Source of the DNA: Ophioderma brevispina
Taxonomy: Eukaryota; Echinodermata; Ophiuroidea; Amphilepidida; Ophiodermatidae
Assembly (NCBI GenBank): GCA_023653785.1
Contig: JAMKCH010072445.1
Coordinates: 1 to 64,000 of the forward strand
Length of the DNA: 64,000 nt
Direction: 5' to 3'
Positions 12,306-25,397 of the stretch are shown here, one piece after another. A program made the position numbers and the translations under genes. The notes under the pieces are model-generated. The model saw only the letters and a list, made by a program, of their open reading frames with translations. It was not told where the DNA came from and searched no databases. Every line of letters begins with the position of its first letter. The stretch's first letter is position 1.

Positions 12306-13011
12306 CATGGGTACCATCAGGTCATACGCGGAACCACTTGACCAATCCAAGGCTCAACAATCCTGACGGTTTACCCCGCCATGGATGACCCTTGACCGTT
12401 AAAGAGTGTACCTGTGAACTAAGTCCGACCCTAGCCAAAACGAGTACTTGGGAGTCCGTGATGAAGTGAGACAAACGATACCGGGGGTAATCCGGAGAAG
12501 GAGCAAAATACATGGGTGACACATGAAACACACGGTGGGACGGGATGGCAAAGGGACCGACGGGCGGGACGAAGGGGACCCCGATGGGGACCAGGTTTTT
12601 TTCTAATTTGTCCCCCACATTTACCATAGGTTGGACCCAAAAATTCTGATTCAGCACCCTCCAAACTATAGAAAACATTTGTTGCAGAACAACTCAACCG
12701 TCGGTTGCTCGCAGGTTCCGCCCGGTCATTTGCAATTGGAGCAGGCTTCTTTTTCAACAAAACACGGGCGAACCGCCGGTCAGCCAGCGGGTGAGTTTGG
12801 AAACCACTCCTAACACGTAAGTCAGTGGTTTTAGGCGGCTTCATTTGAATGCATTATCATGCTGATTCCGAATGTAGTCGTGGAAATGCCTATATTTGAC
12901 ATTTTTGACAAAGATTTAAAAATGTTTTAGAGTGTAAAGGGTTAACCACATCAAGATTAAAATTACAGCGTGCAATAACATACATTATATGTACATGTTT
13001 GTTAAAAGTAC
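12306..13011. other. Locally GC-richer stretch with overlapping open frames, unrecognised
   Basis: Between about 12,300 and 12,850 the base composition is clearly richer in G and C than the surroundings. Two minus-strand frames (137 codons at 12,431-12,844 and 118 codons at 12,322-12,678) overlap out of phase, and plus-strand frames are also open. The 137-codon frame is the longest in the window but shows no domain, signal or repeat I can name, and its C-terminal part is Pro/Ser/Cys-rich. Open frames on several phases are expected where stop codons are rare, so I do not call a gene. Confidence 0.4.
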
Positions 13012-13378
13012 CTTAAGCAAACATCAGAATCAGTCCAGAAGAGAAAATGGAAGACAGACCGTCCGTTGGGCAGCTGGTGATTACAATTAACGCTATGGCA
13101 TCTGCAGGTTTAAGTCTAAATATTCTGGACAAAACATTTCCTGTTAAAGGCATAAGAAGATCCACAATGACGATCCCCACCCATAGTCCCACGGGGTGTC
13201 GGACTTGCCAGGTGAAATTGGCATGGCACACATCACATCCCATAACAAACATGCTGGCACCAAGCCCTACCGTCAACATAATGCTGTTGACATGATCCAG
13301 TGCTAATATATCGTCTATAGTCCATGGATAAGTCACTTCGGTGACGTTGACCACACCGACCGCTTGTACAGGAGACAT
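13012..13378 (-). CDS. SLC10 (sodium/bile acid cotransporter family) exon, N-terminal part
   Basis: The family consists of sodium-coupled plasma-membrane carriers for bile acids and related organic anions. The frame starts MSPVQAVG, has an N-glycosylation site NVT, then a first membrane segment (about residues 32-50) with GASMFVMGCDV. A second segment (about 66-90) includes MPLTG, and a third (about 95-115) has LKPADAIALIVITSCP...SSIFS. The order and motifs match the start of SLC10 proteins (MGC, MPLTG, LxPxxAVxLxxxxxCPGG, SNIFxYW). The usual CPGG reads CPTD here. After IFS the frame is off by one base. Restoring one base would give YWTDSDVCL, like the conserved YWxDGD, leading to an AAG|GTACTT donor at about 13,012. 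The start ATG has A at -3. Further exons should lie below 13,000 on the minus strand, but I found none. The frameshift may be a sequencing error or real decay. Confidence 0.75.
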
Positions 13379-13880
13379 CTTGGATGGAGGTATAAGTTGT
13401 CAAAAGGCACGACTCAAGACCGAGAGTTACGGTAGAATTTTTTCGAGATATATTATACTGGTGAGGTTTTTATTGCTTCTATACATTCTTGGCATCTTCT
13501 GTTTTGGTTTCAGGATTGGTTGGTCATTGGGAAGTTCTCTTGTCACAAGCTAGCCTTCTAGGATTATCTGTAATATAAAAAAATAATGAAATCATCTGAA
13601 TACACATTCACTTTTTATAAGAAACTACAAGTTATAGATTCCAGTGTGAAAAAAACACCAACAAAAACATATTGTAAATTCAAATTACATAGCTGTCGGA
13701 ATGTCGAAATCATCGAAACCTACAGATTGATTAAAGATATACTGATTACCGAGAGAAGTACTGGGTACTAGGGCAAAAGTCCAGGAGGTTTACTCATACG
13801 GAAAACCCCGGAACAGCTGACAACATAGGCTATGAGCTGAAAGGGTCTTCCACCTACAACATAAACATGCACTGCTGCTG
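13379..13880. other. Upstream of the SLC10 exon, nothing recognised
   Basis: This would hold the 5' untranslated region, promoter or an earlier intron of the SLC10 gene. I see no clear TATA, initiator or CpG cluster. The short plus-strand frames at 13,341-13,771 are not convincing. Confidence 0.4.
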
Positions 13881-14693
13881 CTGGGTCTGGCCGTGGCTTT
13901 CGGAGATATCCAAGATGGTATCCCAAGTGAACGCCGTAACTGATAATAGTCGAGTCAGCATTATATCAGTAAATGGTTATGATTAAAAAAATTCTAGGAC
14001 ACAATAAATTCATTTCTAACACTTTCAAACTTGGCACACTTTTCAAATTTGAAATGGTCACCAAAAACGGTAATATTTGAATAAGTCCTACCTCAGGAAG
14101 TATATGGGCTGAAAATGGGTTGTAAGTATGTGCTATTGGACACACTAAACACATTTTGAAATGTTTTACAAAACAATTAGAAATGTACCTTTGATAATAA
14201 TAACAGACATTTTGATGTTGGTAAATGAGTCAAACTCCAAATAGAAACTAACATGGCGAAAAGTATGATAGAATTACCATCTTTGAAATTACATTTTTTT
14301 TTATATTTAGAAAGTGATGGAAAATGATACATTTGATACAAGTATACGGGCTTCCCTAAATATTGAACATTTTTTTCACAGAAGTATTATACATGTTACA
14401 TAAACATCTTCGTAAATTGAACGCGTTTTAGTGTTATTAAATTAACGCTCATTATACCTTCTTCATTGTATAAGTCTAGACATTAATGTATTCAAGTGGA
14501 AATCCCAAAATCTGCTATAAAACATGTGGAATAGGGCAACCGTGTGGAGAAAATTATTTAATTTCATAATCATTAACTGCTGTCATTTGTATATTATAAC
14601 CCATGTTTGGTGAGAGGTGGGAAAGGCTGAATCTTTCTTTTCTGCGTTTCATATCCTTTACGCCTAATATCGGTTGGGCGACTACATGCTTCA

Positions 14694-14787
14694 AGCGTTT
14701 CATTTGAGATTTGGCATGGTCAAGTGATACCCGCTAGACTAGCGTTTCATTTAAGATTTGGCATGGTCAAGTGACACACTCTAGACT
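14694..14787. repeat. 47-bp tandem duplication
   Basis: Two adjacent copies of a 47-base unit beginning AGCGTTTCATTT and ending CTAGACT, with four or five base differences. Confidence 0.9.
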
Positions 14788-15212
14788 AGCCTATTTTGGT
14801 TAATTTTTGAAGGAGGAATGGCGCTCTACCTGGTAGATCAAAATTGGAGGCAATACGATCTGCCCTCGTAACGAATTAATAAGGTCAATAAGATAGTAAA
14901 TCGCACTCAGAAATCCGCCCGGGCACATTTTTAAAGTTCAAACTGATCTTGAGTGGGGAATTTTTTTACTCCCAGACTCCGAAAGATGGATCTTGGAGAT
15001 TGTTACAAATCTCTTAATAGATGGCAAAATATTGCCTTCTAGGTATAACTAGACTCTAAAATATATTATCGTTTAAAGATACATCCGTGCCTAATCATAC
15101 AAGCGCATACAGTACCTCAAAACAATGTATCTTAGATTGTTCTTCATATAGAAAAAAGGATCTATATTATGGAATTTTCACATTGCCTTCAATGTAAAAT
15201 TATTTTACTGCT

Positions 15213-15220
15213 GTTTAACC
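15213..15220. other. Empty hAT target site
   Basis: Unit I reads CTGCTGTTTAACCAAATAC without interruption. In units II and III a 2.95-kb element sits directly after GTTTAACC. This is the unoccupied 8-bp target and shows that unit I lacks, or never had, the insertion. Confidence 0.8.
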
Positions 15221-15916
15221 AAATACAATTACACGCAGATCATTGGCAATACACTACCAATAGACAAGCTCAATGCAATATTTTCAGCCAATGAATACAG
15301 AGGACGCCATTAAAGGTGCATTTCGTGATCCTAGCACCGTTCCTTAAAAATGTTATTTCCAAAATTTCAGTTGACCCTGACCATTCCTTTTGATGTTATG
15401 AGCAAATGTTAGTATCCAAAATTACACATTTTTATAAAGAAGATCGAATGTTCACGTAGCATTAGGCAGACATATACTATACTTAGGCCAAGGGTTCAGA
15501 TGATAAAACAATCTCAACTTTTTTTTTAGGTCAGCCGGGGATCGAGACTGTAGATCATGAAATGTTCCTTTTAATTTATTGTAAATCGACGCTTGTATAA
15601 GCCATTTTATGCATTTACCACTTACATATGAAACTAATTACGAATCTTTAAAAATGTCAATTCTTCATTCTTAATACACAATCGACATCTTTCTTCCGCT
15701 TTTTAATGTAAACTGATTCTACAAAACATGAAAATACTGTGTTGTTATTTTGGAAAACATTTGGTTAGTAAAGAATCATGTTGTATTTTGAGGTGAAAGT
15801 AGTCTTAACATTAAGCACGCACCTCTTGGCTAGGGGGTCGATGACTCTGACTTTGTTATTCCTTACACATCATTTGTAGGACTTTGGCTAAAATACATGT
15901 ACCACTTTTGGAGATT

Positions 15917-16105
15917 ATTCAGTTCAGTTTCAGTTTATTCACCGTTATCTTAATACAAGCAATAAAAATATGGTAGGAGGTTAAACAAAGCAAATGCTCG
16001 AGATTTTAACCCCCTTAACGATTAAAAGTACAATTTACACCTTCATGGAGTACAGTGCAAGACAAAAGACACACAATAGACCACTGCAAACAAAAAACAA
16101 TATTA
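15917..16105 (-). mobile_element. Short retroelement 3' fragment, unit I only
   Basis: About 190 bases are present here but absent from the same place in units II and III. The segment begins TTCAGTTTCAGTTTATT, i.e. on the minus strand it ends AATAAACTGAAACTGAA, a tail style common in invertebrate non-LTR elements. The flanking GATTATT and TATTAAT are similar and may be a target duplication. It is too short to classify further. Confidence 0.45.
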
Positions 16106-17662
16106 ATAACACAGTGGTGCTATTTCTGCAAATTATTCAATACAGTGAAGGAAACGCTCTCGTTCTTTTAATATCTCTGTCCATATTTGTAAATAATTTG
16201 GATTAATTAACTCACACAAATCAATAAAATTATAATGTTACACAGCTGTTTTATGAACAAAATCGTTTACCTTGCTTTTAACTTATGATACCAGAAACTT
16301 ACACAGTGTCTCTTTAAGCCGAATCTGGCCACAAATTATCGGGAACTTGCAATCGATTTGTCCTCCTCAAAAATAAATTTACACACATATATCGGAGCAA
16401 AGATTACCAAAATACACGTGTGATAACATTTGCCCGTACACTTTTAAGGTGTATATACGGTATGTAATATTGACTTATTTTTTTTCAATAATACAAGATA
16501 CGCCGTGAGTAAAATCAATTTCACAATACGAACAAGAAGATCAATAACACATTTTGTAATCAAGCTTAGAAGTAGGGAATAGCACTTCCCACTTTCACAT
16601 CTACTCATTTGTTCGATTACTTTCATTCACAAATCTTGGTAATGTCTTAATGTAGAGCCTCCTACTATCGTCTTCCAATCGAGCGGTTACCTAGCAGCAT
16701 AGAAGGCAAATAAATGAATATACCGTAGTAAATTTCAACAAGGCATATATTACATAAACGTAAAAAACGAGGTGTTAAATCTATAAACAAACCCCCATCG
16801 CTGAAGGTATAACCATATAAATGAACCCTTCACAAATTAATGCCTCTAATTTATTCAAATTGAAAAATTGGTTTGGCATTCAGTTAAATGCGCTAGATAA
16901 CAACCTTGCGCGAACTATTCCCATATAGCTCGTGGGTGACATGGGCGTATTCGAGTACCACGAGGAAATCGAAATTATTCTAAATATAGCCGCTCACATC
17001 AAACCGGGTATCTGGGGCTAATCCTGCGGTGATATTGCTCATAATAACATCAATATGTCGTTGCCTTCTTAAGCAGAAAACCCGTGGCGATATCAAGTTA
17101 ATGACTAACGCGCGACTAGCTTACGGGACATAGATGGGTACAACCGTACAACAACATAGTTGGGGTAGTTGAATGTATCAATTGTGATACGGGAACATTA
17201 TACTTGAATCGCCTTTTCTTGTAGAAGAGACAAAAAGCAACAAGATGAGCTTGCACGAATCTCTGGATTTGCAAATCATTTATTTCGATTCTCTAAAAAG
17301 AAGTGAAATAAAATAAAAAGCAATACCAACACAAACATTCACAGATACAGCATTTCATTTAATCCTAAAAAAATTAGTTCGTGTAAGTTTTAAATTACTG
17401 TGAGAGTACCAAAATGCAATACCCTGTAAGCAATATAAAATACGATAATCTGGTCGTCCGTGCTACATAATATATGAAGCACACGTAACATTCCAAAGGA
17501 AATCACAAGGGTATGCGAATGGCTAGGTGGGTAGGGTAGGAAAATATTTGTCTTCCTTGCGAGCATACCAAAACGTCAATATATCTATAGATAATATTCA
17601 TAGGTCCATAATTAATTTCATACAAAAATGACTCTGACCACTTTTTCATCGTCTTTGAAGCT

Positions 17663-18904
17663 GTATCTCTCTATCTCTCTCGCTAACTCTCTAAGAGTAC
17701 CTCTCGCTTTCTCTCCCCTCTCTCTCTTTTCCAATCCAATTATTTGTAATATCCGTCTATCTATCTCTCAATGTTGGTCATATCATCTCTGACCATCCCT
17801 ATATCTAACTTACTTGGAAAATAATATATAAATTTTGCACAAGACAGACTACAATTAATGAACAATTTAAAAAAGTTACTAAATTCTTATGTATGTATAC
17901 AATTTGCACAACATTTAATAACTTAGTGTAAAGGATTGATAAAAAAATGAGGTTAGGTATATTTCTACTATCATAATGAACGGGTTTCATAATGTTTTAA
18001 TACATAAATTTAAAAAAATATGTATTTATTATTCATTTAAAACGCTTTAGTCTTAGACACTCATAATTCGGAATAGAATTGTTAAATTAAAACATTAAAT
18101 TTGAATTTTCTTTACATTCCTATACATCAAAATATAATGGATGGAAGTTTGTACATTATGTAGAGATCATTATAGTAATTTCTTTGGTAAATATAAAAAT
18201 GCAATTTAGTAAATGCATATTTGAATGTCGTTCCTTTGAAATGCGGCTTGATGAATGAAAACCTGAAAAGTGATTTAGTAAAATAAAAGTATCCCTCTGT
18301 CTCTCTGGCTAACTCTTAGAGTTCCTCTCGCTTTCTCTCCCGCCATCTCTCTCTCTCTCTCTTTCAATCTTTTTTATTGGTAACATCCATCTATCTATCA
18401 ATGTTGGTCATATCATCTCTGCCCATTCCTATCTCTAACTTATTTGGAAGATAATATATTTTTGCAAAAGACAGACTGCACCTAATGAACAATTTAAAAA
18501 AGTTACTTTATGCTAATGTATGTATACAATTTGCACAAAATTTAATAACTTAGTGTAAATGGACTGATAAGAAAATGAAGTTAGGTATATTTCTACGATC
18601 ATAATGAACGGGTTATATAATGTTTTAATACATAAATGAAAAAAAATATGTATTTATTATTCATTTAAAACGCTTTAGTCTTAGACACTCATAATTCGGA
18701 ATAGAATTGTTAAATTAAAATATTGAACTTGATTTTTTTACCTTCCCTACATCAAAATATAATTCTGTACATTGTGTAGACATCAAATTTTTAAATTTAA
18801 AAAACACATTTTGGTTGCAATTTAGTAAATGCATATTTGAATGCCGTTCCTTTGAAATGCGGCTTGATGAATGAAAACCTGAAAAGTGATTTAGTAAAAT
18901 AATA
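17663..18904. repeat. Internal tandem duplication of about 625 bp (unit I)
   Basis: Two copies (17,663-18,286 and 18,290-18,904, offset about 626) each begin with a CT-rich tract followed by GCTAACTCT. Both share CAATGTTGGTCATATCATCTC and end GAAAACCTGAAAAGTGATTT. Unit II has the same two copies; unit III has one. Confidence 0.9.
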
Positions 18905-19329
18905 TTTTTATTATTTCAGTATCAAATGCAGTTTGCCAAATATCAAGAAATTTGACATTTACAACCAATCATACGATGATGGAAAAATGAGAAAAATGGG
19001 AATTCCCATTCAAGCAAATTTAAATTAATAATATTACCGAATCCCCATTGGTTCCAAAAGTGATAATTACATTTTTGTATAGCCTATATATATGACGACA
19101 AGTATTGGAAAAAAAATATCAGAAATGGTATCTAAAATAGACTCCCCGAGGTCAGTTAGCTTATATCACTGGGTGCACTATAATTACAGGTGAAATCGAT
19201 TGGTTGAGATATATATTTGTTTATATTTGTGTGAGCGTGCGCTATATGCGGGTCACTTTCCTGGCAAATGAATTATGGGCAATTTGATTGGAATGTGTCC
19301 TAATAATTGAATGGCTGAAGTGTTTGTCA

Positions 19330-19453
19330 TTTTGTTTGGGAACGTGAAATACCATTATGGGTATTTCATAAATAATTGTGTTGTAGGATTATTTTGTTTG
19401 GGAACGTGAAATGCCATTATGGGTATTTCATAAATTCTTGTGTTGTAGGATTA
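19330..19453. repeat. 62-bp tandem duplication
   Basis: Two adjacent copies of a 62-base unit beginning TTTTGTTTGGGAACGTGAAA and ending TTGTAGGATT. Also present in unit II near 36,635-36,750 and decayed in unit III near 53,465-53,575. Confidence 0.85.
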
Positions 19454-19759
19454 TGTACTGGTATTTTATCCAAATAATTTTTAATTTACTCCGTTATATT
19501 GTAATTTCTTGTCAGAAATCGGGCTTTTCTTTGAAATCAAATCTAAGTTTGTCGAATTGGCTTGTGAAATGCGTTTAATAATGAGAAGCCTCGTGTCCAT
19601 TAAGATGTATTTTCTAGAAACATTTTAAAATGGACTGTAGATATATAGGACTTTAAACGTGTAATTTCTGGTTCAATTTAACTAAAAATCCATTGATTTC
19701 AAGTTTCACATCTTTCAGCGTACATTTTGCGCAGTTCAACCCATTTTCCTTTAAACTAA

Positions 19760-19830
19760 ATGTGATCCAGTGGATAGGTATTTTCTCTGCAGCAGAGGGT
19801 CCCCGGTTCGAACCCTATCGGGTTCATTTG
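19760..19830 (+). repeat. tRNA-derived sequence (SINE head or tRNA relic)
   Basis: An A-box-like GTGATCCAGTGGATA at 19,762-19,776 is followed 28 bases later by a perfect B box, GGTTCGAACCC, at 19,805-19,815. This is the internal promoter layout of RNA polymerase III genes. The T stem does not pair well and no full cloverleaf forms, so I do not call a functional tRNA. Homologous copies are in units II and III. Confidence 0.55.
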
Positions 19831-20117
19831 CTGACATTTTTTAATTAATCACGAATGAACCAATCTTGTCCTTTACAGAGGGACATCAAAGCGTTGGTCC
19901 ATATACAATGTATACATAGAAACTCATACTCGTGGATGTAAATTGAAGTCAACCCCAATGTGGTCTAAAATTCTGATAAATCTAAAATCGTGTCAAATAC
20001 TCAGTATGGGATTTTAAAGGGCAAGGGGTACCATGTTCCAGCCGGGTACTACCATTGTTCCAGGGGTTCCGAAAGTCACCCAATACGATAACATACACAG
20101 GTCAAATTGAACTCCAC

Positions 20118-20275
20118 GCGAGACCACACGAAATCCAAGCCATTTCACAAGTAGATGAATGGTACCCTATATGTAACCACACATAGTCTAAGCGATATCA
20201 AAAGTATATAAATGGTAACCCTATATGTAACCACACATAATCTAAGAGATATCCAAGTAGATAAATGGTAACCCT
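20118..20275. repeat. Minisatellite, about 53-bp unit, 2 full copies (unit I)
   Basis: The repeating unit contains CTATATGTAACCACACATA, AGAGATATC and AAGTAGATAAATGGTA. There are two full copies plus a diverged partial one. The array is longer in unit III. Confidence 0.85.
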
Positions 20276-21988
20276 AATATCCCTAACTTTCCCTTAATAT
20301 TGCCATTTTTGCCACTTTTCAAAAAAAAAATCACGGAGCGGACCCCTCGCCTTGTTTTAGGAGGAAATTGGTCCCTAGATCACAAGAAAATAACGCTAAA
20401 CCTCCTTTTTGCGATGGTCGTCAGGTTGATCGTATTTTCGTAAAGAGGTTACGATTGAGATCACATTTGAATCCACCAAGACCAGTGTTATTTTTGTCTC
20501 AATTGTTTTTAACTATAATACAAGTATAGCCTGGGTACTGGTTTTGTACTGCCAAGACACTTTTCCCATGGATATTTTTTAAATTTGCATTTAAACATTA
20601 AATACATGACACTCACTAGCTCTTTTGTAATCCATTTTTATTAGGAAATGACTAAAAGGCAAAGCAAATGACCTCAATATTTTTTTTTTTCCATTTTTTT
20701 TTCCAGTCGTTTTGTACCTTTCATTAAAACAAAACTGGCACTTTTTGAAGAGCGCCCCCAATTTTCCTAAAAACGTACAACACACAATCGTTGATAGGCT
20801 TTTGTGGTTTGAACAACTTAGTTTTTGGCTTAAACTTAACTATTTGTTGCTTTTGTATTTATTTAAAATGCAAAATTAATTTTCAAAAAGTTTTGACGCA
20901 GAAGACGTCATATTAAAAAATCAGCTAAAGAAATGCAAAGAATGCATCCCATGCGTTGTAAGGACTGCAGCGTGATCATGCTGATATTCAATGGTACTGC
21001 GTATTTTGCCGCTATAATATTGAAAAAAATAGAAAATAGGCTGAATTACCAATAATGAAAACCTACCGAGGGTCAAAGTTCCCTATTATATAAAGTATTA
21101 GAATCCTTGTGTTAAAACTCACAACTCGTCATAGACTACAAAACATACCCGAGCACACACCGCTATTATGTTGGACGCCATATTGAAAATCTGCAAAAAA
21201 CAAACTCATAGCTGATCTTTGAAGACCAGTAATCTTTTCTGACACAAACCACATGCTGACACTGTTTTGATGGGAAGTGATCAGTTTATAACCGGGGGTC
21301 GGCTGGGAAATTCAACGAGTGAAGTACTTTTTCATCTCTAGTTTTACTAGTAATGGTTTTGGGTGGGCGGTAATCTTTTTCCCTGTTACCCGTCCGCCAG
21401 TGAGCATCTCCGAATCAAATGGCGTCGGTTTTCTAGTCTTATGGACGGCGAACAGAAAAGCGGTTCAAACCAGGAAAGAACTAGGCGCAAGCCAGCGAAG
21501 CCAACCGGGCATGCACCAGTCCGGGGTGGTTTGAGTTTAGAAGGCGCCCCCATACAGCATTCGCCATGTGGCTGCATTTTACAAGCAACATTCCCAATTT
21601 TGGTCACAAAACACAACATGAATGGGATGAATCGGTGATCTATTTCCTCTAACGGAGTTTTAATTAGCCTTGAGTTGAAGGCACAATTTTCAGTGATTTG
21701 TGAGAATTTTTTGGACTGGAGCAAAACGGGGTAAATTTTTATACGCTAAATGCCATAATTATATTTCTACTCGACCACTGTTTTATGGATGGGCATGATG
21801 GTTGGCTTGCAGTCTCTCGTGTTTTCAGATTTCAGTCACAAATCTCATAGTCTAAGGGAATTTGTACCAGATCGCTGAGTAACTTAATTACGCCTCTCAT
21901 GAGGCAAGACTTCAATGCTAACAATAACATATTTTTCTATGACTCTCTTTTTCGCACACGAAAAATATAGAAGTAAGTATCCATTATA

Positions 21989-22833
21989 CAGGGTGAGTCA
22001 AAAAAATTGAACCCTGATGTATCCGCCATTTTTTAATTTTGGGGTAACAATGATCTTACATATTTGTCTCAAATGAAAGTTGTTTTGGTCATTATCTTTT
22101 AATTTGCGCAAGATCATTTACCGCGGTTCGATATATGCCGAGCTACTTCCGTTTGAATCAAGTAGTCTGTTTGCGCTCGGTCCACGGATTGGATTCGCAT
22201 TAAAATGAATGGCATTTCGATAAGCAAATTCAGTGTCCAGAAGAAGATCGACATTAATTGCCTGCAATGAATATTGCGCTATTTACCCCCCCAAAATCGG
22301 TCACAATTTCCATCAATGCCTTTAATATTTCTACGTCCTCATCACTCTTAACTCTCATTTGAAAAATAATTAACCTTCGTACATGTATCAGTTGTCTGGA
22401 GGAGTGAATGAATCATACCATAGGAAGGAACAGACATCGGTGACAACCTTTTGAGGTGTTAAAGGATGTCAATATTTGCAGGACAAAAATTATGCCACAT
22501 CTTGAAAAAAGTGTTTTCTTATAAACGTCCCTTTTCACTGGCTTTTACACTTTAAGATACCCACTTGATTTGATATAAACAAGACATACCCTTATCATCA
22601 TTTTGGGGAGTCATTTGCCTTGTTATCCGCCGTGCATTAAATGAGAATCCGTGGATAGGGGTAAGCTGACTCCTTGATTCAAAAGGCTGTAACTTGGTCT
22701 ATACTTAACCGATCGGAAGATCGGTGCGCAAATGAAGTAATAACTAGCTTCCAATGATACCACAATTTGCTAGTATATCTTATTTACAAATTCAAAGGCG
22801 GACATAATCGGGTCATTTTTGTGACTCACCCTG
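21989..22833. mobile_element. Mariner-type element, non-autonomous copy 2 (unit I only)
   Basis: Perfect 12-bp ends CAGGGTGAGTCA and TGACTCACCCTG, with TA duplicated on both sides (21987-21988 and 22834-22835). Unit II shows the empty site (GTATCATTATATTATAAGC near 40,253). The 845-bp interior has no frame that resembles a transposase. It shares its ends with the element at 10,250. Confidence 0.85.
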
Positions 22834-25397
22834 TATTATAAGCAGTGAACAAATCCAAAATATATTCACTCGTTCGGATTTTAAAAAAACTAACAACCTT
22901 ACAGTGAAAAATTAATTGTTCGGGCTCGTTGCGTAAGATCACAAAAATAACCTAAAATTGCTTGATGAAATTTCTACATGTTGACTACAGCACGGACGAG
23001 AAAGAAAGAAGGGAATACAAAAGAGTGTCGCTCCAATATAATGTAATTCACAATTGGATTACTGAATGCCGACGTGCACAAATTGGTACAAATAAGAATT
23101 TGTGAAAGCCCTAAAATAACACGTTGTTTCTTTATTGCACGCAGGTAAGGTTTTAGCACAATTACTCTCCACCCGTAAGCTGCTGGCTTTGTATCCTATT
23201 GTATTGTAATAACTCATTCATCTTACGAATTTTGCACATTTAGCATTTGGTTTAGTTTTCTAATGTTTTTATTATCAGTTTTGTTAAACATTCGATGAGA
23301 GTGTTATACGTTTATCTCTTGTTGTGTCCAATTGTTTTGCTCAGTGGTACGACACCAAAAATCTATCACACGAATGGACAAACATTATCGTATAGTTTGC
23401 GTTTTATTTACTCACAATTATGACGTTTTATATTATCATAACGTAATGCTGTGCGATTTGTGGAAAAATAAAGCAAAGCCTTCATAAATTAACGAGCTTG
23501 ATGAAATTGACTTTTACATGTAACTACCGGGATAATTCAAGGTCCATGGCCACGATCGCTAAAATATCCTCGTTCCCCAGGATCCCAAAATCATAGTGTA
23601 TAAACAAGCTGCCAGTTTTTCTTATTTACCCTTTGAATTTTTATAAAGGGCTAATACGTTGCTATTTTGAGTTATGAGTAAAAAATATGTCCATTTTGGT
23701 CGACCACTCTTCATTTTACAAACAGTATCTATTGCGCCTCCGCGAGCTGAACAGAGGGTATTGTGGTCAAAGTCATGGAATACAATGAATACATTTTTAC
23801 TTTCAATCACGCGTCACCCCCCTTAAAAACCACTCATCCCCCATTTTATATCTAAACACTTAATTTTCCAATACGTAATTGCATTGAAAGGAGGAGGTTT
23901 AGCTTATTAAAAACAACGCCATCGTTGAAATCTCAACATCGAACTAAGCAGGAGGGCGTATGTCATTTCCTAAGAAATGGGGTATTGCTTTGAGTGTTTG
24001 CTATAATTAGTTTTAATTCTGGTTTGGAATTGTACATCGTTGTGGTATAGTTTTCATATTATGTTGGGTGGTTGATTGGTTGTTCTCAAAAGCTTTTGAT
24101 CGGTTGCTTAGTGCAAGAATTTCTTGAATTACATAACTTTTTTCTGACAGACGGAGATTGACTGAAGACTGATTAAGATTTGAAATACAGAACATCAAAT
24201 ACTTCCATGATAATGATAATCTGCAGCCGAGTATATAGAATCATCTCGGAAAGCCCAGAGATGACTTCACTGTCATTTGTAAGCTGGCCCCTTTGATCAA
24301 ATCTATAATGGGTCTAAGAAATGTAAACAATTGTATTTATATAGAATGTCTATGCACAGTCGTCGTGTAAAAATGTCCTATTCCTTGCGGATATTCGTTT
24401 CGGTGAAACTCTTTTTAAAGAAATTCAGAATAGAAATAACCGGAAGGCTGATACCACTAATATGCAAATTTTCTAAAATCCTTCCTGTGTAACGATTTCA
24501 ATCACCAAAATAAACGCCTGTCCACGTATTTTATGTGTTGGTAACAGAAAGCAAATGAGTAAAACACGCCAAATACAATACTACTCGACGTCTTTCATTC
24601 ATGCATGTATCAGCTTTAATTGGTTGCTTGTAAATGAAAAGCCACCCAAGGCAAAGGAATTTAAGTATCATTCTTTGATACATTTCCGTCGATGTTCACC
24701 CCGCGTGTTTCTTTAGTACCTGGCATTACATGTTTGGTGGATAGGTGGTAAGTACAGTATCTCTCACTAAGATCCCGCTGAATGGTATAATTAATAGCTA
24801 TTTTATCACTCAAAAATATGTTTATATCATCAAAAGTCAGCCTGAGAGGCCGAAAAAGATGTTTCCGATTTTGTCACTCATGCTTGCTTCTCAATTAGCG
24901 GTGATTTTTGTTGGTAATTAAGAAACCTTCCTCTTGGATTTTTGTTTTAAAATGGCCCGGTGTACTTCGCACCCTGACACATGCAGCTTCATAATGGACT
25001 TCCAAATCCATAATTTGGCCCAATATTCAATGCTTGTGTTTCAAGCGCAGAGAAGTGTATCAAGCACAGAGACAGTAATCAAGTGAATTTCTTTATGTAG
25101 TTTTGTGGTGAATATGTATGTTTTTGAGATATTGTTTGTGTCTAGGTTGTGCTGTGTGTATGTATGTGTGCTTGTTGTAAGTTTAGAATGTGAGTGTCCA
25201 TGATGTGTGTCTGCAGTGGGGAGGTGAAAGTATGCAGTGTCCGATCCATAAGAAGCCACAAGGTGGCAGTCCCCCCCTAAAATGACCAAAATCATTCAAA
25301 ATCAACCCATTTTTCACCATTTCCAGCTCTTGCTCCTTTTTAGTGGATCATTTTTGCCACTCTCTGGAATCCCCCAGCCGGGGTTCTGTGTGTTGTT

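Noticed and set aside
12431..12844. 137-codon minus-strand frame, the longest in the window
   Set aside because: It overlaps another open frame out of phase, lies in a GC-richer patch where stops are rare, and shows no domain.
17805..17990. 61-codon minus-strand frame repeated exactly at 35,108-35,293
   Set aside because: Exact repetition reflects near-identical DNA between units I and II; it is AT-driven and has no domain.
19760..19830. Functional tRNA gene
   Set aside because: A and B boxes are present but the T stem and acceptor stem do not pair and no clear anticodon arm forms.
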